In this document: positions 7,295-11,130 of the stretch, piece after piece
How positions within the stretch are numbered: the stretch's first letter is position 1
Layout: every line of letters begins with the position of its first letter
Position numbers and translations under genes: made by a program
The notes under the pieces: model-generated
Seen by the model: the letters and a program-made list of their open reading frames with translations, nothing else
The model's database searches: none
What the model was told of the DNA's origin: nothing
Source: Treponemataceae bacterium
GTDB taxonomy: Bacteria; Spirochaetota; Spirochaetia; Treponematales; Treponemataceae
Reading direction: 5' to 3'
Assembly: GCA_024697985.1 (NCBI GenBank)
Contig: JAILRX010000214.1
Location: forward strand, 1-11,130
Length of the DNA: 11,130 nt

Positions 7295-7810
7295 CTACTT
7301 CAAGTTTTTCAAAAGCTCATCACATTCACGAGAGCCCTTTACGTTTCCGATTTCCAGATATGCGTCGCGGAGGTTATACAAAGCATCGTAGTAAGCAGGA
7401 TTTATCGAAATTGCCATCTCAAAAGCCTCGACTGCAGATTCAAAATCCTGCTTTGCAAAGGACATCACTCCAAGATTGTTCCAGCAGTGGGAATTAAGCG
7501 GATTCAAATCCAGACATTCGTAGCAATATCCGAAAGCCTCGTCGTAATCTTCCAATCCAAAGCATACCAAAGCCAGAGTTTCCAAAAGCTCTTCGTCCAG
7601 ATCATTCAACTTGTAAGCCTGAAGGAGAGCGACCTTGGCGTCGGTAAGGTTTCCGGCATCCCGGTATGTTATCCCAAGATTATACCACAAGAGATAGTTT
7701 TTTTTATCAATTACTACAGCGCGACGCAAACAGGCAACAGCCTCGTTATACATGCCGCTTTCTGCAAGATTTATAGCCTGCTTGTTCAAGACTTCTGAAT
7801 TTTCAAGCAT
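7295..7810 (-). CDS. TPR-repeat protein
   Basis: A tetratricopeptide protein of 171 residues from the ATG at 7810, or 177 from the in-frame ATG at 7828. Four to five TPR units fill nearly the whole chain. Typical motifs are LAESGMYNEAVACLRRAVVID, LWYNLGITYRDAGNLTDAKV, CFGLEDYDEAFGYCYECLDLNP, CWNNLGVMSFAKQDFESAVEAF and YDALYNLRDAYLEIGN. It has no signal peptide or membrane helix, so a cytoplasmic protein-protein scaffold is likely; the partner is unknown. I prefer 7810 because AAAAGGA lies 7 nt upstream, whereas the ATG at 7828 has no ribosome site, although it overlaps the previous stop as ATGA. It is the middle gene of an operon with a polyprenyl synthase and the RseC-like gene. Confidence 0.88.
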   Translation of the reverse strand: MLENSEVLNKQAINLAESGMYNEAVACLRRAVVIDKKNYLLWYNLGITYRDAGNLTDAKVALLQAYKLNDLDEELLETLALVCFGLEDYDEAFGYCYECLDLNPLNSHCWNNLGVMSFAKQDFESAVEAFEMAISINPAYYDALYNLRDAYLEIGNVKGSRECDELLKNLK

Positions 7811-7817
7811 GTCTTTA

Positions 7818-7821
7818 TCCT
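7818..7821 (-). promoter_or_regulatory. Shine-Dalgarno deciding the TPR gene start
   Basis: AGGA (within AAAAGGA) on the minus strand sits 7 nt before the ATG at 7810. It lies inside the coding sequence if the upstream ATG at 7828 were used. It supports the inner start. Confidence 0.6.
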
Positions 7822-7824
7822 TTT

Positions 7825-8871
7825 TCATATTTTTAACATCGACACAAAAAGCTGTTCAATCTGAAGGCTGATTTCACTGTCATTGTATCTTTGACGAATC
7901 TGCCTGCAGGAATCAGCGATAAGTTCTTCTGCATATTTTTTTGCACGAGGAATACATTGAGAAGACAAAAGCATGGAAACAGCATCCTCGACACAAGGGC
8001 TGTCGATTCCGTCTTTTGCAGCCATCTTGAAATCATTAAACAGCCGCTCTTTATCGCCAGGATTTTCCTCAAGATGAAAAATCACAGGAAGACTCTTTTT
8101 TCCTTCCACGATATCGTCACCACGTTTTTTTCCGACGTTTCCAGTCGTTATATTTATGATGTCATCCAGAACCTGAAAGCCTTCTCCGATTTTTGCCGAA
8201 AGGTTTCCCATAAACTCCATCTCTTCTTTTGATGCAGATGCACATAAAAGTCCGGCCTGAGCTGAAAGAGATGCAAGTGTTCCGGTTTTCATCCTCACCA
8301 TGGCAGAATATTCTTCATGAGTCGGTAAAACATCAGGATTTCTGTGCCAGTAAATATCCATTGCCTGTCCAAGGTGCAGTCTTCTAAGTTGAAGGGAAAG
8401 AAGCGAATAAAATTCATTCTTCAGTTTTTCATCCGAAATGTTCTTATCGATTGCAGAAAAGGCATCGAAATATAGCCAGCTTCCGGCATTTATTGCAGTA
8501 TCCAATCCGTAACTGATGTGGCAGGCAGGTTTTCCACGCCTCATATCAGCGCCGTCTTCGATATCATCATGGATGAGGCTTGCCGTATGAACCATTTCTA
8601 CAAGCGGCGTCATCTGATAGGCAAGTTCAACTGCAGAAGGAGAAGAAGATAATTCACTGCAAAGCACCATAAATAAAGGCCTCCATCGTTTTCCACCAAG
8701 ACTTACAAGATTCTTGCAGGGAAGAACAAGTTGATCAAAATGAATTGGGCTGACCGACTGCGGCAAAGAAGAGAACGTTACGTTTTTCCAGGAATCGCTG
8801 TAATTTGAATCTAGAAAATTAGCAAGAACATCTTCTATTTTTTTCAATTTTGCAGTAAAATTAAAATTCAT
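7825..8871 (-). CDS. Trans-polyprenyl diphosphate synthase
   Basis: Condenses isopentenyl diphosphate onto allylic diphosphates to make a prenyl diphosphate; a 348-residue protein of the IspA/IspB superfamily. Visible motifs are GGKRWRP (59-65), the first Asp-rich motif HDDIEDGADMRRGKP (DDxxD at Asp102, Asp103 and Asp106, then the Arg pair), MKTGTL (194-199), the second motif FQVLDDIINITTG (232-244), and the GKKRGDDIVEGKKSLPVI stretch (247-264). The second motif reads DDxxN rather than DDxxD. Small residues Ala97 and Ser98 before the first motif do not block chain growth, so the product may be longer than farnesyl; the exact length cannot be read. It is the first gene of an operon, and the promoter puts the start of transcription at or next to the ATG. 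Confidence 0.9.
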   Translation of the reverse strand: MNFNFTAKLKKIEDVLANFLDSNYSDSWKNVTFSSLPQSVSPIHFDQLVLPCKNLVSLGGKRWRPLFMVLCSELSSSPSAVELAYQMTPLVEMVHTASLIHDDIEDGADMRRGKPACHISYGLDTAINAGSWLYFDAFSAIDKNISDEKLKNEFYSLLSLQLRRLHLGQAMDIYWHRNPDVLPTHEEYSAMVRMKTGTLASLSAQAGLLCASASKEEMEFMGNLSAKIGEGFQVLDDIINITTGNVGKKRGDDIVEGKKSLPVIFHLEENPGDKERLFNDFKMAAKDGIDSPCVEDAVSMLLSSQCIPRAKKYAEELIADSCRQIRQRYNDSEISLQIEQLFVSMLKI

Positions 8872-8877
8872 ATTATG

Positions 8878-8885
8878 ATTATAAT
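8878..8885. promoter_or_regulatory. Shared palindromic -10 box for the divergent operons
   Basis: ATTATAAT reads TATAAT on the plus strand (8880-8885, toward rlmE) and TATAAT on the minus strand (8878-8883, toward the polyprenyl synthase). The minus-strand -10 is only 6 nt from the ATG, predicting a leaderless transcript. The plus-strand one leaves about 23 nt with a ribosome site. No strong -35 is visible for either direction. A TATGAT at 8874-8879 with TTGCAG at 8850-8855 is an alternative plus-strand promoter. Confidence 0.5.
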
Positions 8886-8902
8886 TCTTTTTGCCGAAAA
8901 AT

Positions 8903-8909
8903 AAAAGGG
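8903..8909 (+). promoter_or_regulatory. Shine-Dalgarno deciding the rlmE start
   Basis: AAAAGGG lies 5 nt before the ATG at 8915. It falls inside the frame if the upstream TTG at 8891 were used, so the ATG is preferred. Confidence 0.65.
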
Positions 8910-8914
8910 TTGCA

Positions 8915-9511
8915 ATGAGTGCTAACAGTTATGAAAAGCCAGATTTCTGGTCCCGAAAAGCTTTTTCCGAAGGTTATCCTGCACGTTCCGTGTACAAACT
9001 CAAGGAAATAGACGAAAAGTTTGGAATGCTCAAGAAAAACAGCAGGATTCTGGACTTGGGTGCGGCGCCTGGAAGCTGGACAGTGTTCTCGCTCAGGACT
9101 TTGAACGGAACTGGACATGTTACCTCAATCGATTTGAAACCATTGGCAAAGGATGTAAAGGCAGACAACCTCACCTTTATACAGGGAGACTTGTACGACG
9201 AAGAGGTTCGTTCACAGGCTTTGGAAGGCGGATATTATGACGCCGTCATCTGTGATGCAGCACCACCAACGACAGGAAACAGGGTTATTGATACGGCCCG
9301 GTCTTCTGGACTTGTGGAACTAGCGATTTTTTATGCACAGACAATGCTTGTTCAAGGCGGAAATTTCGTTGTAAAAATCTTTCAAGGTGGGGACCAGCAG
9401 AAGTACCTGAAGCAGATGCGTGAAATTTTTGAAAGCGCACGTGGGTTCAAACCAGAGGCATGCCGAAATGAATCTTTTGAGACTTATTTGGTAGGGTTAA
9501 ACAAAAAATGA
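8915..9511 (+). CDS. rlmE: RlmE/FtsJ, 23S rRNA (uridine-2'-O)-methyltransferase
   Basis: Methylates the 2'-OH of the A-loop uridine (U2552 in E. coli numbering) of 23S rRNA, a late step in large-subunit assembly. The 198 residues are counted from the ATG at 8915, close to the usual 205-210. The N-terminal segment SYEKPDFWSRKAFSEGYPARSVYKL is typical. The SAM motif is LDLGAAPGSW (47-55). The catalytic K-D-K-E tetrad is Lys28 (RSVYK), Asp114 (CDAAPPTTG), Lys154 (VVKIFQGG) and Glu189 (SFETYLV), all present. It overlaps the next gene by 4 nt (ATGA), so the two form an operon. It is divergent from the polyprenyl synthase across a 43-nt gap. Confidence 0.95.
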   Translation: MSANSYEKPDFWSRKAFSEGYPARSVYKLKEIDEKFGMLKKNSRILDLGAAPGSWTVFSLRTLNGTGHVTSIDLKPLAKDVKADNLTFIQGDLYDEEVRSQALEGGYYDAVICDAAPPTTGNRVIDTARSSGLVELAIFYAQTMLVQGGNFVVKIFQGGDQQKYLKQMREIFESARGFKPEACRNESFETYLVGLNKK

Positions 9512-10416
9512 AAAGAGTTTGTAAATTAGTAACAGCAGCAATTTTTGCAGTCGGATTGATCTTCAGTTTTTCATCATGCAGCAAAGATAAAGACGGAAAA
9601 GGTGGTTTGGATACGACCACTTCTCCAATCACATATACAGAACTTTCAAATTTAGAAAATGTTGAAGTTGAACTTCCAGAACTTGAATACTTTGCATATC
9701 GTCTCAAAAAAGGCGACATGATCGGTGTTCTTGCCCTCGAATATGGAGTTACAGAAGATACACTCATCAGCGTAAACAACATCCGTGCAACACGTTACGT
9801 TCAGGCCGGAGATTACATCAAAATCCCTACAATTCCAGGAATTCTTTACACCGTACGAAAAGACGGCGAAACAATCGAATCAATCAGTAAAAAATACGAA
9901 ATCAATTCAGATAAATGCTCAAAGGTAAACTCTTACGAACAGACTGTAGCCCTCACAGCCGGAACACAGCTTTTCCTTCCGGATGCAGAACTTGACTGGG
10001 TAACACGACAGGAAATCAACGGAGATCTGTTCATCAAGCCTTTGAAATGCAGATATTACATCTCATCACCATGGGGATGGAGAAGCAACCCATTTAGCGG
10101 CAAACGAACATTCCACGGCGGAATCGACATGGCAACCAGTTATGGAAACCTCATCTATTCAGCACTCGACGGAAGAGTCATCAAAGTTGGTTCAAACAAT
10201 GTTTACGGAAACTACGTAATGGTTCAGCACCACTCTGGATATACAACGCTTTATGCCCATATGAGCAAAATCCGATGCAAGCAAGGCGCTTACGTTCAGC
10301 AGGGCCGAAGCATTCTGGGCGAAGTTGGTTCAACCGGTATGAGTACAGGAAATCACCTTCACTTCTCTATCTATAAAAACGGAAAATCACAGAACCCACA
10401 GCTTTTGTGGAACTAA
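9508..10416 (+). CDS. LysM-M23 family peptidoglycan endopeptidase lipoprotein
   Basis: A 302-residue envelope lipoprotein. The signal peptide has lipobox FSSC, with Cys24 as the lipidated residue. Two LysM peptidoglycan-binding repeats follow, at about 64-107 (YRLKKGDMIGVLALEYGV, AGDYIKIP) and 113-157 (YTVRKDGETIESISKKYEI, AGTQLFLP). The M23 (LytM/NlpD-like) domain covers about 183-300. Zinc ligands His203 and Asp207 (HGGID) and His285 (HLHF), with catalytic His251 (LYAHM) and His283, are all present, so unlike EnvC/NlpD activators it should be an active metallopeptidase that cuts cross-link peptides. The start overlaps the rlmE stop, with only a weak AGGG 11 nt upstream, suggesting coupling. 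Its TAA stop directly abuts the stop of the convergent methyltransferase gene. Confidence 0.93.
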   Translation: MKRVCKLVTAAIFAVGLIFSFSSCSKDKDGKGGLDTTTSPITYTELSNLENVEVELPELEYFAYRLKKGDMIGVLALEYGVTEDTLISVNNIRATRYVQAGDYIKIPTIPGILYTVRKDGETIESISKKYEINSDKCSKVNSYEQTVALTAGTQLFLPDAELDWVTRQEINGDLFIKPLKCRYYISSPWGWRSNPFSGKRTFHGGIDMATSYGNLIYSALDGRVIKVGSNNVYGNYVMVQHHSGYTTLYAHMSKIRCKQGAYVQQGRSILGEVGSTGMSTGNHLHFSIYKNGKSQNPQLLWN

Positions 10417-10974
10417 TCAATCCTTATGCCACATCCATGTAAGTTCATGTTTGTTATAGCAAAGATGGACTACATGCGAGTCTGGTATCGAAGCAAATTT
10501 TTCAACCAGATCCCAGTCAATTTCTCCCTGCATTTTTATCGTACAGATCATATTTTTTGTCCTTCCGCTTTCAATCCAAAGTTTTACCCAGTTCAATAGC
10601 CGCTCAGGATAGCAGATTACATCTGAAAAAACAAAATCAAATGGCCCGATTTTATCAGTTTCCAGGGTAAAGGCATCGTGCTTCAAAAACTCAACTGAAG
10701 AATCTTTCATCAGATTGTCGCAAAGTTCAGCCCTGTCCACTGCAAAAACACGGCTTCCAAGCTGCCTCAAAACCCAGGTCCATCCTCCAGGACAGGCTCC
10801 GGCATCAAAACAGTAGGATTTTTCATCCGGCAGCGGAGTTTTATAGAAATACGCAAACCGGACGAGCGCTTCCTGAAGCTTAAGATAGGCCCTGCTCGGA
10901 GGATTTTCGTGGTCCTCGATGAACTGGAAATATCCTGAAGGAAGAGGTGACGTGGTAGTTTCAGAATAAAGCAT
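10417..10974 (-). CDS. RlmM-like 2'-O-ribose methyltransferase, 5' end doubtful
   Basis: SAM-dependent methyltransferase of the RrmJ fold, closest in style to the catalytic half of RlmM (23S rRNA C2498 2'-O-methylation in E. coli). Numbering from the ATG at 10974 gives 185 residues. PPSRAYLKLQEA (25-36) has Lys32, the SAM motif is DAGACPGGWTW (57-67), and Asp118 (FSDVICYPERL), Lys147 (CTIKMQG) and Glu177 (NKHELTW) complete the K-D-K-E tetrad. RlmM is about 360 residues with an N-terminal THUMP-type domain, absent here. The ATG at 10974 has no Shine-Dalgarno, and similarity to RlmM appears to continue upstream (IGLFTLIDENQ) to an in-frame TAG at 11038-11040. The gene is therefore probably disrupted or wrongly joined at its 5' end. 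The catalytic domain itself is intact. Confidence 0.8.
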   Translation of the reverse strand: MLYSETTTSPLPSGYFQFIEDHENPPSRAYLKLQEALVRFAYFYKTPLPDEKSYCFDAGACPGGWTWVLRQLGSRVFAVDRAELCDNLMKDSSVEFLKHDAFTLETDKIGPFDFVFSDVICYPERLLNWVKLWIESGRTKNMICTIKMQGEIDWDLVEKFASIPDSHVVHLCYNKHELTWMWHKD

Positions 10975-11015
10975 CTGGTTTTCATCAATCAGCGTAAAAA
11001 GTCCAATCTGTGACG

Positions 11016-11130
11016 ATGGAATTTCAAAAGTTTGAATCTATCGGGGAAGCTGCGAAATTTCTGAAAGCCATTCAGCGAAACTGGGCTTCATATCAGTTTT
11101 CGTTTTTCCGCCGTTCATCTTTGATTCAGG
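11016..11130 (+). CDS. Possible start of a plus-strand gene, cut by the window edge
   Basis: From the ATG at 11016 the plus strand stays open for 38 codons to the end (MEFQKFESIGEAAKFLKAIQ, then RNWASYQFSFFRRSSLIQ). The peptide looks like a natural helical N-terminus, but there is no Shine-Dalgarno before it. A stop (TAA, 10995-10997) closes the frame upstream. The minus strand over 11041-11130 is also open, so coding direction is uncertain. First-codon-base purine content is not in favour of this strand (15 of 37 non-start codons, against 18 of 30 on the minus strand). It may be a separate divergent gene, a displaced N-terminus of the neighbouring methyltransferase, or a chance frame. Confidence 0.35.
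   Translation, partial: MEFQKFESIGEAAKFLKAIQRNWASYQFSFFRRSSLIQ

Noticed and set aside
8891..8914. TTG start eight codons upstream in rlmE
   Set aside because: The ribosome site AAAAGGG lies inside that extension, and RlmE proteins do not need the extra residues.
10396..10410. Hairpin CCACA/TGTGG at the end of the M23 gene as a terminator
   Set aside because: The stem is only 5 bp and no T-run follows on either strand.
11038..11040. TAG read through as a sense codon (recoding)
   Set aside because: TAG is the normal stop of lptB, cheR and the TPR gene in this window, so general TAG reassignment is unlikely. No local recoding signal is visible.
11041..11130. Minus-strand open frame beyond the TAG as a separate gene end
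   Set aside because: It is open for 30 codons (…KPSFAEWLSEISQLPR then stop), but the plus strand is open too and neither has a ribosome site or recognisable motif. I discuss it under findings rather than annotate it as a gene.

Overview
The window reads as ordinary chromosomal DNA of a spirochaete, most likely a gut or rumen Treponema. The clues are a loose spirochaetal lipobox on two predicted lipoproteins, a cheR-cheB pair, RNase Y, an Lpt-type lipid export operon, moderately low GC, and an RlmM-like methyltransferase with a PSRAYLKL motif. I infer the genus from gene content and protein style; no rRNA or other formal marker is present.

Layout, left to right. Positions 1-181 hold no gene, only a strong bidirectional terminator. 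A minus-strand block follows (182-4651), transcribed lptC > lptA > lptB > outer-membrane barrel protein > rny. The first four genes overlap or nearly touch and have a promoter ahead of lptC. RNase Y has its own near-consensus promoter, whose -35 box overlaps the barrel gene's stop codon. A 173-bp divergent region (4652-4824) carries back-to-back promoters for lptC and for cheR-cheB. The cheR-cheB unit (4825-6841) ends at a terminator lying inside the 3' end of the convergent rseC-like gene. A minus-strand operon (6870-8871) reads polyprenyl synthase > TPR protein > RseC-like membrane protein. Its promoter region is shared with the divergent rlmE-M23 peptidase operon (8915-10416), where one palindromic ATTATAAT gives a consensus -10 on both strands. 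Last is a minus-strand RlmM-like 2'-O-methyltransferase (10417-10974), whose stop codon abuts the M23 stop codon.

Functional themes are envelope biogenesis (Lpt export, a barrel protein, a LysM/M23 lipoprotein, polyprenyl diphosphate), RNA decay and rRNA modification (RNase Y, RlmE, RlmM-like), and chemoreceptor adaptation (CheR methylates receptors, CheB demethylates them).

I see no mobile element, CRISPR array, RNA gene or new defence-type system. The oddest spot is the right edge. RlmM-like coding sequence appears to continue upstream of the first ATG but meets an in-frame TAG at 11038-11040. At the same point a coding-like frame opens on the opposite strand. This could be a nonsense mutation, an inversion, an assembly chimera, or simply a divergent gene. 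Lesser points are near-leaderless promoters for lptC and the polyprenyl synthase, TAG stops that double as Shine-Dalgarno sites, and an acidic repeat tail on LptC.
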